This document shows, piece after piece, positions 53,418 to 61,374 of a DNA stretch of 64,000 nucleotides. The notes below the pieces were generated by a model. It was not told where the DNA came from. It saw only the letters and a list, made by a program, of their open reading frames with translations, and did not search any database. This stretch comes from an uncultured Saprospiraceae bacterium (GTDB lineage: Bacteria > Bacteroidota > Bacteroidia > Chitinophagales > Saprospiraceae): the NCBI GenBank assembly GCA_937950315.1, contig CALFDU010000006.1:1-64000 (forward strand), written 5' to 3'. A program made the position numbers and the translations under genes. Every line of letters starts with the position of its first letter. Position 1 is the stretch's first letter.

Positions 53418-53739
53418 GATTCCTATTCCTTTGATAGTATAAAGAGGGTAGTAGGGAAAACGCTGCAAGAAAATGAAGAAAAATTCATCTTTTTCTGAAA
53501 ACAGGCTTTATCTCAATAAAAAGATACTAAAATGAGGGGTTTGAAGTATTATTTTGATGTAATTAAGTTAACTACACAAGCATTCAAAATCGCCAAGATT
53601 TTCACCAGCTCAGTCAACCCTGAATGCCTTTTAATTCATACCCCTCAATCATTTCTGTTCTCAAAATAATCGCTTAGAAAAATCTAAAAACTCCAACCAT
53701 TGTTTTAGATCAAGCGATATACCATTAAAAGAAACAGAA
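53418..53739. other. Divergent promoter region (no gene seen)
   Basis: A 322-base AT-rich gap between the lipoprotein gene (minus) and the LVIVD-repeat gene (plus). No coding ORF, terminator or RNA was identified. A GTTAAC-centred short dyad near 53568 is the only obvious symmetry and may be chance. Confidence 0.5.
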
Positions 53740-55023
53740 ATGAAACATACAAATCATTATTTAGCCGCCTTTATTGGTATGATACTGATCTCAATGTCGC
53801 TTACTTCTTGTCTCAAAGATGTCTGTGATGAAACGAGAACCTTTATTCAATATGACCCAATTTATCTTAACTACGACCAGATCAGAGTACAGATCAGCGC
53901 AGAGGAAGGTCGAGTTTTGAATAATCCAGGTAAAATCTATGCGTACAAAAATTATTTATTGATCAATGAATTGAGAGAAGGTATCCACGTCTTTGATAAT
54001 TCTGATCCCGAAAATCCAGTCAATCTTGCCTTTATTGACATTCCCGGTAATGTAGATATGGCCGTTCAGAATGACATTCTATTTGCAGATAATTATATGG
54101 ATGTAATCAGCGTCGATATCACCGATCCGCTAAACCCAATTTTAAAAGATCGTCAAGAAGATGTCTATCAGAACTACTGGTTCCAAGAAGGCAGAGGATT
54201 TCAAGTGGGTTATCGAGAAACTGAACTGACCACGGAAGTCGATTGTTCTAGTCCTAATTGGGGCAATCAATGGTTCTGGGGTGGTGAAGTTCTTTTTGCG
54301 GAAGCAAGTTTTGATGTAGCGGTAAACAATGTGGGTGGAGCCACGAGCCAGGCTGCCGTTGGTACAGGAGGATCTCTTGCAAGATTTACCTTATCCAAAA
54401 ACCACCTTTACGTTATTGATCAGTGGAATCTACACACATTCCAAATCAATGAGAATTGTACGCTTACTGGTGTAAGTGAATTTAATGTCGGGTGGGGGAT
54501 TGAAACCATTTTCCCATATGGCGACAACTTATTTATCGGAAGTCAGACGGGTATGTTTATATACGATATCACCAATCCGAGTGAGCCTTGGTATTTGTCA
54601 GAATTCACACATGCGAGAGCGTGCGATCCAGTTTTTGTTGATGGCGAAACAGCATATGTTACGCTAAGAAACGGAAATAGATGTCAGAACTTTAACAACC
54701 AATTGGATGTTTTGGATGTCAGTGATTTGAGAAATCCTAGATTGATTGCTACACACGAAATGGACAATCCACACGGCCTTTCAAAAATTGAAAACAAGTT
54801 GATTATCTGCGAAGGTGTTCATGGTTTAAAAACTTTTGAAGCAAGCGATGACAAGGAGATTAGATCCAACATCCTTGATCATGTCGTAAACATCCACGCC
54901 TATGATGTGATCGCATTGAGTCTTGATCACTTGTTGGTAATCGGACAAGATGGCTTGTTTCAGTTTGACGCAAGCAATGACAAATTAGAAATCATTTCTA
55001 CCATTGAAGTAAATAGAGAATAA
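53740..55023 (+). CDS. LVIVD-repeat lipoprotein
   Basis: Surface lipoprotein of 427 residues with lipobox SLTSC (Cys about 24). The body is a beta-propeller-like repeat structure of the LVIVD kind; recurring units are HVFDNSDPENPVNLAFIDIP, ISVDITDPLNPILKDRQED and VLDVSDLRNPRLIATHEM. Such proteins are common in Bacteroidota and are usually uncharacterised surface proteins. The stop overlaps the next start by one base (TAATG), so the next gene is a coupled partner. It is divergent from the lipoprotein/sigma unit. Confidence 0.85.
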   Translation: MKHTNHYLAAFIGMILISMSLTSCLKDVCDETRTFIQYDPIYLNYDQIRVQISAEEGRVLNNPGKIYAYKNYLLINELREGIHVFDNSDPENPVNLAFIDIPGNVDMAVQNDILFADNYMDVISVDITDPLNPILKDRQEDVYQNYWFQEGRGFQVGYRETELTTEVDCSSPNWGNQWFWGGEVLFAEASFDVAVNNVGGATSQAAVGTGGSLARFTLSKNHLYVIDQWNLHTFQINENCTLTGVSEFNVGWGIETIFPYGDNLFIGSQTGMFIYDITNPSEPWYLSEFTHARACDPVFVDGETAYVTLRNGNRCQNFNNQLDVLDVSDLRNPRLIATHEMDNPHGLSKIENKLIICEGVHGLKTFEASDDKEIRSNILDHVVNIHAYDVIALSLDHLLVIGQDGLFQFDASNDKLEIISTIEVNRE

Positions 55024-55775
55024 TGAAAAATTTCATCCATTTTATCTTCATCGTTTTTCTTCTTTCCGCTTCCGCAAATGTTACCGAAGTGCTTGCACAA
55101 ACCAACACGGATAATCGAGTGATTGTTCATTTAAATAATGGTAGCAAATTTGAGGCAAACTTAAAAGAGTGGGATCAGATTAACGGCGTAATGATTTTTG
55201 AGGCATTCGGAAATACCGTTGAATTTGAAAGTGATCAGATAAAAAAGATTATTCAATTGGATGTAGATGAAACGGTGGCTTATAACTTTAAAGAAGTGGG
55301 TCCATACTATCATGTACGTATGAATATCATCACGGGTAATCCAGGCAATAGAGAAAACCAAGAACCAGGATTGGGTTTGTCAGTTTCTGCAGGTAAACGA
55401 TTTAATCGGCTGTTGTCTGTGGGAGGTGGAATCGGATTTGATGAATATATCGTTGGCACTTCAGAAAACATACTTTCCACTTTTGGGGAAGTATCAGGAT
55501 ATTTGATGCCAAACAATCAATCAATCTCTTACCATCTTGCCGCAGGATATGGATTTGCTTTTAAAAATGAAGAAGCCAATCTTACTTCAGCGACTGGAGG
55601 ATGGATGGTCTACCCAGCAGTGGGATTTCGCCTAGGTAAAAAGAATCTAAAGTGGACTTTTGATTTTGGCTACAAATTCCAGAAAGCCAATTGGGTCTAT
55701 GATAACTGGGGAACCATATCCGATCAGCGAATATTGTACAGACGATTGACCTTGCGTACAGGCGTTATGTTTTAA
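55023..55775 (+). CDS. Outer-membrane-like beta-barrel protein
   Basis: Exported protein of 250 residues: signal peptide about 1-26 (ending LAQ), an LSM-like beta stretch near 30-80 (IVHLNNGSKFEANLKEW), then alternating aromatic-rich strands (GPYYHVRMNIITGN, GFAFKNEEANL, LKWTFDFGYKFQKANW) as in eight-strand outer-membrane barrels. It ends with RTGVMF, an aromatic outer-membrane type C-terminus. It is coupled to the LVIVD-repeat lipoprotein, so the two may form a surface complex. Function unknown. Confidence 0.72.
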   Translation: MKNFIHFIFIVFLLSASANVTEVLAQTNTDNRVIVHLNNGSKFEANLKEWDQINGVMIFEAFGNTVEFESDQIKKIIQLDVDETVAYNFKEVGPYYHVRMNIITGNPGNRENQEPGLGLSVSAGKRFNRLLSVGGGIGFDEYIVGTSENILSTFGEVSGYLMPNNQSISYHLAAGYGFAFKNEEANLTSATGGWMVYPAVGFRLGKKNLKWTFDFGYKFQKANWVYDNWGTISDQRILYRRLTLRTGVMF

Positions 55776-55804
55776 ATAAGGAAAGAGATTTTAAAAATAT
55801 TGAG

Positions 55805-55835
55805 AGGAGTTACTTTTTTAGTGACTCCTTTTTTT
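55805..55835 (+). terminator. Rho-independent terminator after the LVIVD/barrel pair
   Basis: A 10-bp stem with one G-U pair (55805-55829) and a loop of T residues, followed by seven T residues, lies 30 bases after the stop codon. Confidence 0.88.
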
Positions 55836-55983
55836 GTCGTTAGGATAATGGGTTTACAAGCGATTATGGGCTTAGAATAGCCAAATTACTAGCCTATTGA
55901 TTTATATTATATATATGAAAGTAAAATACGTAGCAATTGCGACTATAAACGACCCAAATTGGCCAGAATATTTTCAATACATA

Positions 55984-56015
55984 GTTGTACAAATTGTGAT
56001 TTAGTATTACATTTG
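55984..56015 (+). promoter_or_regulatory. Promoter of tRNA-Asn
   Basis: TTG at 55985-55987, 20 bases spacing, then TACATTTG at 56008-56015, matching the Bacteroidota -33 / -7 pattern (TTG, TAnnTTTG). The tRNA begins 14 bases after the box. Confidence 0.6.
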
Positions 56016-56028
56016 CCATCGCTAAAAA

Positions 56029-56102
56029 GCTTCCTTAGCTCAGCTGGTTAGAGCATCTGACTGTTAATCAGAGGGTCCAAGGTTCAAGTCCTTGAGGGAG
56101 CG
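56029..56102 (+). tRNA. tRNA-Asn (anticodon GTT)
   Basis: All four arms fold: a 7-bp acceptor (GCTTCCT with AGGGAGC, one T-G pair), D-arm GCTC/GAGC, anticodon arm TCTGA/TCAGA with loop CTGTTAA giving anticodon GTT (56063-56065), and T-arm CAAGG/CCTTG with TTCAAGT. The length is 74 with the discriminator G at 56102. CCA is not encoded. A hairpin with a T run follows at once. Confidence 0.97.
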
Positions 56103-56113
56103 CAATCAAGCAG

Positions 56114-56147
56114 AGAGTCTATTGAGTAATCAGTAGGCTCTTTTTTT
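56114..56147 (+). terminator. Terminator after tRNA-Asn
   Basis: A stem of 12 pairs with G-U wobbles and a GTAA loop (56114-56141) is followed by seven T residues; it starts 12 bases after the tRNA. Confidence 0.85.
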
Positions 56148-56190
56148 ATACGCGCATATTGATAGAAGTACAGAAAACTAGACTTGATTC

Positions 56191-56724
56191 CTACTTTGTA
56201 TCCAATACTCGAGGCCTCTTGAAGATAGGCACGGTAGAGCAAGGTTCGCCATACATAATGCTCTGCGCATGAGGTTGGAGCAAAGCGGCAAGTGTTGCGT
56301 ATGCGGAAGCCGGAACCGGTTTGTTGCTACACCCCTTGATCACGATTCTTTTTTGTTCAAATTGTGCATACTCTCCTTTCCTTAGGACTTGTTCGTAATG
56401 TCCTATGAGATATGCCTCCTGGGTTCCTTGATAGATTTCTTTCGCATAAGGAGCCGCAGCTGTTGAGATGAGCATATAAGCCCATACTGGAATAATTGCA
56501 TCAGAGGAACAGAAAACGGTCAATACATGATCTTGATATTGAGTCCAATCAATTTCTTTAACTGCTTTTCTGAAATCCTTCTCTTTCAAAAGCAGTTCCT
56601 TGAATAGAAATTGCTTTATATCCAAAGATGAAATCGTACTGGTAGGATAGTGGTCCTCAAGATTTAAGGTGATCAAGCCACTATTGGCAACTCGATTTAC
56701 GAGCGGTTTCTCCTCATGTAACAT
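56191..56724 (-). CDS. DUF2480 family protein
   Basis: Cytoplasmic protein of 177 residues belonging to DUF2480, a Bacteroidota-specific family of unknown function. The family-typical parts are NRVANSGLITLNLEDHYP, CSSDAIIPVWAYMLIST (with a conserved Cys), and VIKGCSNKPVPASAYATL (a second Cys). The mature length is typical. It follows scpB by 6 bases on the same strand, so it is in that operon. The two conserved Cys-containing motifs may bind a metal, but nothing more can be read. Confidence 0.85.
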   Translation of the reverse strand: MLHEEKPLVNRVANSGLITLNLEDHYPTSTISSLDIKQFLFKELLLKEKDFRKAVKEIDWTQYQDHVLTVFCSSDAIIPVWAYMLISTAAAPYAKEIYQGTQEAYLIGHYEQVLRKGEYAQFEQKRIVIKGCSNKPVPASAYATLAALLQPHAQSIMYGEPCSTVPIFKRPRVLDTK

Positions 56725-56730
56725 AGTGAA

Positions 56731-57792
56731 TTAGTTTTCTTCACTATTAACACTTTCACCCTCCTCTTCGTTTCTCATTTCCTCGATATTATTTTCAATA
56801 TCAAATGTTTCCACTGGATTTTGGATCTCAGAGATGTTTATTTCTTCGTTTGTTGAAGTTTGTTCTTCGATAGCCTGCTCTTCTAGATTAGCGGGAGTTT
56901 CTTCTGCTGTTGTTTCTTCTGTAGTTATTTCTGGCTCTTCTTGTTGTTCTTGAACTACGACTTGCTCTTTATTATCTTCTTTTTCTTCTGTGCCCTCTTC
57001 AAGGTCTAAAGTTTCCTCAGCTACAAGTATTTCTTCTTTAGTTGAATCTTCGTTCTGATTTTCTGTTTCAAGATTTTCACCGTGAGAATTCGATTCTTGT
57101 TCAGCAGGCGTTGCTTCTTCTGTAGTTTCAATTTCCACGCTAACTTCTGTCGTGTCTACCTCTTCGTTGATTGGTTCAGGATCTGGGTGGAATTTATAAT
57201 CTTCTGTAAGCCCTTCGTTGTGCATTTTTTCTAGACCTGCCTCCATTCCAATGGAGTTTTCAGAAACGATTATTTCTTTCAATTTTGGAAGATCGGTGAT
57301 GTCTTGAATTCCAAAGTAGTCCATGAATTTATCACTCGTTCCATATAGAATCGGTCTACCCGGAGTCTGAGCTCTACCCAAAATTTCTACGAGTTCTTTT
57401 TCTACCAATTTTAAAATTGCATAATCACAATTCACTCCTCTGATAGATTCGATCCCACTCTTGGTCATTGGTTGTTTGTATGCTATAATCGCCAATGTTT
57501 CCATGGCTGCACGTGACAATTTTTTCTTACTTTGAATTCTAAGATATTGTCCGACAAGGTCGTGGTATGCTGCTTTTGTCATAAATTGAAACCCATCAGA
57601 AATGGCTACCAATTCAAAACTGAAGTTGTGATTACTATATTTCTTTTGAAGCTTTTCTACGGATTCATTAATCTCATCTTTTGAAGCTTTCAGCTTAAGA
57701 GAAGATTGCAAGCTATCCTTGATATCCTTAACGGTGACAGGAGATTCTGCCACGAATATCAAACTTTCTATATACTGCGATAATTTGCTCAA
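56731..57792 (-). CDS. scpB: Chromosome segregation and condensation protein ScpB
   Basis: Subunit of the SMC-ScpAB complex, 353 residues from a TTG at 57792 (LSKLSQYIESLIFVAE). The winged-helix pair of ScpB is about 1-170: ISDGFQFMTKAAYHDLVGQYL, LSRAAMETLAIIAYKQPMTK, and IRGVNCDYAILKLVEKELVEILG. About 150 residues of very acidic, Thr/Glu/Gln/Asn-rich sequence follow (EVDTTEVSVEIETTEE onwards), not part of the ordinary family (about 180-200 residues). A further upstream extension to 57939 is rejected: it would contain a terminator hairpin and a TAACTTTG promoter box (57820-57813 on the minus strand). Confidence 0.9.
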   Translation of the reverse strand: MSKLSQYIESLIFVAESPVTVKDIKDSLQSSLKLKASKDEINESVEKLQKKYSNHNFSFELVAISDGFQFMTKAAYHDLVGQYLRIQSKKKLSRAAMETLAIIAYKQPMTKSGIESIRGVNCDYAILKLVEKELVEILGRAQTPGRPILYGTSDKFMDYFGIQDITDLPKLKEIIVSENSIGMEAGLEKMHNEGLTEDYKFHPDPEPINEEVDTTEVSVEIETTEEATPAEQESNSHGENLETENQNEDSTKEEILVAEETLDLEEGTEEKEDNKEQVVVQEQQEEPEITTEETTAEETPANLEEQAIEEQTSTNEEINISEIQNPVETFDIENNIEEMRNEEEGESVNSEEN

Positions 57793-57812
57793 GGTTCTTA
57801 GTTTTCTAGTCC

Positions 57813-57820
57813 CAAAGTTA
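57813..57820 (-). promoter_or_regulatory. Promoter -7 box for scpB
   Basis: TAACTTTG read on the minus strand fits TAnnTTTG and sits 20 bases upstream of the TTG start codon. No good -33 TTG at standard spacing was found, so confidence is limited. Confidence 0.4.
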
Positions 57821-57925
57821 AGAATAGAGCACAAAAGGGGGTCACGTGAGCTAATTATTTTCCTACGAGTTATCAACAGTGGCGGATGATATCCCACATT
57901 TGCAATAAACGAATTGGGATTTAAT

Positions 57926-57955
57926 AAAAAAAGGGCCAAAAGGCCCTCTTTTTAT
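57926..57955. terminator. Bidirectional terminator between the collagen-like gene and scpB
   Basis: AGGGCC/GGCCCT stem with a four-A loop (57932-57947) is flanked by A residues on the left and T residues on the right, so it can end transcription from the minus-strand collagen-like gene and from any plus-strand transcript. Confidence 0.8.
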
Positions 57956-57986
57956 ATGTATAGCAAGATTTCTCTTTCTTTTTGTA

Positions 57987-59525
57987 CTATGGAAGGGTAT
58001 AGTTGATTGTTACACCTTTTACCGCTAGATCTTCCCAGTCACTGGCATTTTCAGCATTGATGAAATATCCTGCAGAACCCAATAAGGTAAAGTTTAATGT
58101 AATAGGTCCTGTGGATTGTAAACTTGAAGAAGATGCACCTATTCCTGTAGAAACAGCAAACGAAGCTGAGCTGCTGGCTGCGCCAACATTATCAGCATAC
58201 AAACTAAAACTTATTTGTTTGGTACTTGAATTGTCTAAGTAGTGATATTCAATGGAATTAATAATTGTCCCTGCAGGCAATGATATCGGGGCCAACAAAG
58301 AAGCAGTTGTGCAACACTCAATGGTAGTTCCTGTAGTAAAATCATATACCAATTCACCATCCATTGCTACAAATGAAAAAGAAGAAATCACTATGGTGTG
58401 ATTACTAGAAGCAGTAACAATACAATCTGCTGCATTGTAAAGACCATCTCCATTTAAGTCCTCAGATGGATCATTGTTTCCATTGCCATTGCTGTCCCAA
58501 CAGTTTATTCCGTCTTCACCAGCAGGACCAGTTTGTCCAGTCATTCCAGTAGGTCCAGTAGGTCCTGTATGTCCTGTTAATCCAGTTGGTCCAATTGGTC
58601 CTACTGGGCCCGTCGCCCCGGTTGCCCCGGTTGCTCCCATTGGTCCTACTGCTCCATCTGCTCCGACTGGTCCTGTTGCCCCAGTCGCCCCCGTTGCTCC
58701 TGTTAATCCAGTTGGTCCAATTGGTCCTGTCATCCCGGTTGCTCCCGTTGCTCCCATTGGTCCAGGTGCCCCATCTGCTCCGGCTGGTCCTGGTGACCCT
58801 GTCATCCCCGTTGCTCCTGTCAATCCAAGTGGACCTACTGGGCCCGTCGCCCCGGTTGCACCTGTCGCTCCGGTCGCTCCTGTCGCCCCAGTTGGTCCGA
58901 CTGCACCTGTGACACCAGCACAATCCAATGCATCAAACGAACCATCGTTATTTATATCTTCTGATGGATTGGCCATGCCATCACCGTTAAGATCCCAACA
59001 GTTTAGTCCTCCACCTATGATCGTTGCTCCTACACAATCGTATGCATCAAATGAACCATCATTGTTTACATCTTCACTAGGGTCATTGATACCATCTCCA
59101 TCCAAGTCCCAACAATTTAATCCGTCATTTCCATCTTGGCCATCTAATCCATTTTGACCAGGAACTCCTTGTGCACCAGTTGGTCCGACCGCACCTGTGA
59201 CACCAGCACAATCCAATGCATCAAACAAACCATCGTTATTTATATCTTCTGATGGATTGGCTATACCATCACCGTTAAGATCCCAACAATTTAAGCCATT
59301 GTTATTTTGCCATTGATTGCCATTGTAGCATTCAATTGAGTTTATGGTGATATTATATATACACTGGCCTTCAATAGGAGCCTGAATCATATTTCTTTCC
59401 TCAGTCGTATATCTTGGATAAACAATTCCATCCATATTGATTTCTGCTTCAGAAATCTGAGCAGAAAGAAATACTACATTCAATAAAAAGAAGATCGTTA
59501 GAAATTTGGTTTTAGTTGTTTTCAT
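57987..59525 (-). CDS. Secreted collagen-like protein with Cys-flanked calcium-loop modules
   Basis: Exported protein of 512 residues: signal peptide about 1-22. An N-terminal globular part ends at about 75; then two collagen stretches of Gly-X-Y repeats (about ten and about 46 triplets, mostly GAT, GPT, GPV, GPM) alternate with four copies of a roughly 27-residue module that begins CWD[LS][ND]G[DN]G, continues with PSED, and ends with an Asp-Cys. The modules near 79, 138, 173 and 340 hold EF-hand-like D-x-N-x-D-G loops and a flanking Cys pair. A C-terminal beta-rich domain (about 370-512) with a CC pair resembles a trimer-forming head. There is no T9SS domain. The protein is likely a surface fibre or exopolymer component. 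Confidence 0.82.
   Translation of the reverse strand: MKTTKTKFLTIFFLLNVVFLSAQISEAEINMDGIVYPRYTTEERNMIQAPIEGQCIYNITINSIECYNGNQWQNNNGLNCWDLNGDGIANPSEDINNDGLFDALDCAGVTGAVGPTGAQGVPGQNGLDGQDGNDGLNCWDLDGDGINDPSEDVNNDGSFDAYDCVGATIIGGGLNCWDLNGDGMANPSEDINNDGSFDALDCAGVTGAVGPTGATGATGATGATGATGPVGPLGLTGATGMTGSPGPAGADGAPGPMGATGATGMTGPIGPTGLTGATGATGATGPVGADGAVGPMGATGATGATGPVGPIGPTGLTGHTGPTGPTGMTGQTGPAGEDGINCWDSNGNGNNDPSEDLNGDGLYNAADCIVTASSNHTIVISSFSFVAMDGELVYDFTTGTTIECCTTASLLAPISLPAGTIINSIEYHYLDNSSTKQISFSLYADNVGAASSSASFAVSTGIGASSSSLQSTGPITLNFTLLGSAGYFINAENASDWEDLAVKGVTINYTLP
58513..58918 (-). repeat. Collagen-coding 9-bp tandem repeat array
   Basis: A highly repetitive stretch coding for about 46 Gly-X-Y triplets, with repeats of Gly-Ala-Thr, Gly-Pro-Thr and Gly-Pro-Val codons. 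Longer units ([20 protein letters not shown]) recur several times. The GC content is clearly above the surroundings. It invites slippage, so the triplet number may vary between strains. Confidence 0.85.
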
Positions 59526-59675
59526 ATAAAGATTTGATGTATTTAAAAATAGGGTTCTTTGGATTACAATTGTTAAGTCCCTTTCATCTTATAATTTGTC
59601 CTGCAGCGAGATTGTGACAGAGATTGTCTGATTATTACCATATTTCTGCAAAAAGTATACTGTATTAGACAAAAA

Positions 59676-59706
59676 TTGAATTATTGAGCTATTCCGCCTA
59701 AATTTA
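59676..59706 (+). promoter_or_regulatory. Promoter of the DksA/TraR-type gene
   Basis: TTG at 59676-59678, 20-base spacing and TAAATTTA at 59699-59706, close to the TAnnTTTG consensus. The ATG is only 5 bases after the box, so the transcript would be leaderless or nearly so. Confidence 0.5.
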
Positions 59707-59711
59707 TAAGC

Positions 59712-60047
59712 ATGGATACAGCACAAAAAGAAGCCTTAAGAACCAAACTAAAAGCGCTTATCGAGCAATATATTGATGACGTAAGAGGTATGGAAGAAAT
59801 GACACAGCCTATCAAACCGGAAAATTCACTTGGACGTATCAGTAGAATGGACGCTATCAATACCAAAGGTGTGTTGGAGTCTTCACTAAGGAATAAAAGG
59901 AACAAACTCAACAAACTTCGTTTGGCATTACAACAGATTGACGAACCCAGTTTTGGTATCTGCGAAAATTGTGACAAACCGATACAAGAGGGTAGGTTGA
60001 TGTTCTTGCCTGAAAGTACCCGATGTATTCGATGTGCGGGTAGGTAA
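59712..60047 (+). CDS. DksA/TraR-type C4 zinc-finger protein
   Basis: Small regulator of 111 residues. A coiled-coil-like helix region (about 3-75) is followed by a C4 zinc finger with Cys84, Cys87, Cys105 and Cys108 (CENCDKPIQEGRLMFLPEST then CIRC). DksA-type proteins bind the secondary channel of RNA polymerase in the stringent response. The coil has DVRGMEEMTQPI and NSLGRISRMDAI, with Asp residues at its turn as in DksA, although the DxxDxA tip motif is not exact. The short length is typical for Bacteroidota TraR/DksA family members. Gene alone, with its own promoter. Confidence 0.87.
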   Translation: MDTAQKEALRTKLKALIEQYIDDVRGMEEMTQPIKPENSLGRISRMDAINTKGVLESSLRNKRNKLNKLRLALQQIDEPSFGICENCDKPIQEGRLMFLPESTRCIRCAGR

Positions 60048-60240
60048 TATCTAAGGAATTAGGGGATCTCAAAGAGATGCGTATTCAGTATAGGGCAAAA
60101 AAACAGGGTACAATTCTCGGTTGTACCCCGCATAACCCCAAAAAACCAATTGAAAACAATCTTCCCTTGCGGGATATATAGAGTATTAACAATTGACAAA
60201 TTTATGAGCGGAAAACTCCATATCCGCTTTAATTACCTTT

Positions 60241-60275
60241 TGACGCCTGCTTTTCATGCAGGTCACGCTTTTTTT
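60241..60275 (+). terminator. Terminator downstream of the zinc-finger gene
   Basis: Stem TGAC-(GC bulge)-CTGC with GCAGGTCA (60241-60264), followed after a few bases by seven T residues. It may end the zinc-finger transcript or a small RNA upstream. Confidence 0.6.
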
Positions 60276-60424
60276 AATAATTTTTTAATCTTTTATGTAT
60301 CCCCAATGATTACGGGGGTTTTGAGGTGATATATTTTTGATTAGTTTGTACAATTTAGCGAATAGGGAACTATTTAGGAAGCAAATAGCCATAATTGTAT
60401 ACAAAAGGTAGGAAAGTGGTGGAC

Positions 60425-60455
60425 AAAAAAAAAGCGAGCATCACTGCTCGCTTTT
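60425..60455 (-). terminator. Terminator of the ATP synthase operon
   Basis: GCGAGCA/TGCTCGC stem with a four-base loop (60434-60451), extended by A-T pairs. On the minus strand it is followed by nine T residues, and it lies 27 bases after the atpG stop. Confidence 0.9.
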
Positions 60456-60477
60456 ATACTATAACTAATATACTTTC

Positions 60478-61371
60478 TTAATTTTCTAAAGCCGCTGCTC
60501 CACCGACAATTTCCAAAATCTCCTTGGTAATTGATTCTTGACGGGCTTTGTTGTAGCTAATCTTAAGTTCTTTGATCAATTCTCCTGCGTTTTCAGTCGC
60601 TTTATCCATTGCAGTCATCCTTGCTCCATGCTCTGAAGCATGTGTATCAAGACAAAACTTCTGGAACGTAGTCTGTAGGATTGAAGGTACCAACTGATCC
60701 AACAATACTTTCTTACTTGGTTCGAAGATATAATCGACATTTGAACTCTTCTCATCTTGCTTGGTTCCTTGAACTTTAGGAACTGGAAGATATTGAATAG
60801 CGATAGGATTCTGAACTCCAGCATTTTTAAACTCTCCGTAGCATACATCTACATGATCAAGTTCAGAAGTATCAAATGCTGTCATCAAGTTGTCTGCAAC
60901 TTCAGCAATATTGTCAAATGAAAGATCATTAAACAAATCAATGTAATCTGTATTGATAGTTGCAGTAGGAATTCTCTTTTTCAGATTGTCCAAACCTTTC
61001 TTACCAATAAAGTAGAAAGTAAGATTTCCAGTGTTGCCAATATTCTCATACTTCTCATACAAAGTGTATGCAGCTTTAGCAATATTGGTGTTGAATGCTC
61101 CCGCCAATCCTCTGTTAGAGGTGATGACAACAACAGCAACATTTTTCAACTCTCTTTTTACTCCAAAAGAACTTCCTTCACTCGGATCTATATTAGACAA
61201 AATGTTCTTGATCATTTTATCCAACTTCTGAGCGTAAGGTCTCATCTGCGTAATTGCATTCTGAGCGTTTCTAAGTTTGGCAGCAGAAACCATTTTCATG
61301 GCTTTGGTAATTTGCTGCGTGGACTTTACGGAACTAATCCTTTCTCTTACTTCTTTTAACTTACCTGACAT
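60478..61371 (-). CDS. atpG: ATP synthase F1 subunit gamma
   Basis: Central rotor shaft of F1, 297 residues. The N-terminal helix SGKLKEVRERISSVKSTQQI and the C-terminal helix with HASEHGARMTAMDKATENAGEL (conserved M-x-A-M-x-x-A-x-x-N-A) form the coiled coil inside the alpha-beta ring. Length is near the family norm of 285-300. It is the last gene of this operon: beta and epsilon, which normally follow gamma, are absent, as is usual in Bacteroidota where they form a separate unit. It starts 3 bases after atpA. Confidence 0.97.
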   Translation of the reverse strand: MSGKLKEVRERISSVKSTQQITKAMKMVSAAKLRNAQNAITQMRPYAQKLDKMIKNILSNIDPSEGSSFGVKRELKNVAVVVITSNRGLAGAFNTNIAKAAYTLYEKYENIGNTGNLTFYFIGKKGLDNLKKRIPTATINTDYIDLFNDLSFDNIAEVADNLMTAFDTSELDHVDVCYGEFKNAGVQNPIAIQYLPVPKVQGTKQDEKSSNVDYIFEPSKKVLLDQLVPSILQTTFQKFCLDTHASEHGARMTAMDKATENAGELIKELKISYNKARQESITKEILEIVGGAAALEN

Positions 61372-61374
61372 TGT

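Larger units (their letters stand above)
60048..60477. other. Structured intergenic region, no protein gene
   Basis: A 430-base stretch between the zinc-finger gene and atpG. Hairpins seen: ATCTC/GAGAT near 60066-60078; GGGTACAA/TTGTACCC at 60106-60128, whose minus-strand reading is followed by a T run; AGCGGA/TCCGCT near 60207-60228; and two terminators described separately. The density of stems suggests either two convergent 3' ends or a small RNA. A 41-codon plus-strand ORF from 60204 runs through the terminator and is judged non-coding. Confidence 0.4.

Noticed and set aside
57793-57939. N-terminal extension of ScpB
   Set aside because: It contains the bidirectional terminator and a promoter-like box, and the extra residues do not resemble ScpB.
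58474-59157. Long plus-strand ORF (227 codons), Pro/Val rich
   Set aside because: It is the antisense of the collagen array; its repetition is a mirror of the Gly-X-Y codons and it has no start context or family likeness.
60204-60329. Small plus-strand ORF beginning MSGKL, like atpG
   Set aside because: It runs through a terminator hairpin and T run. The likeness to the atpG start is only five residues and is probably chance.
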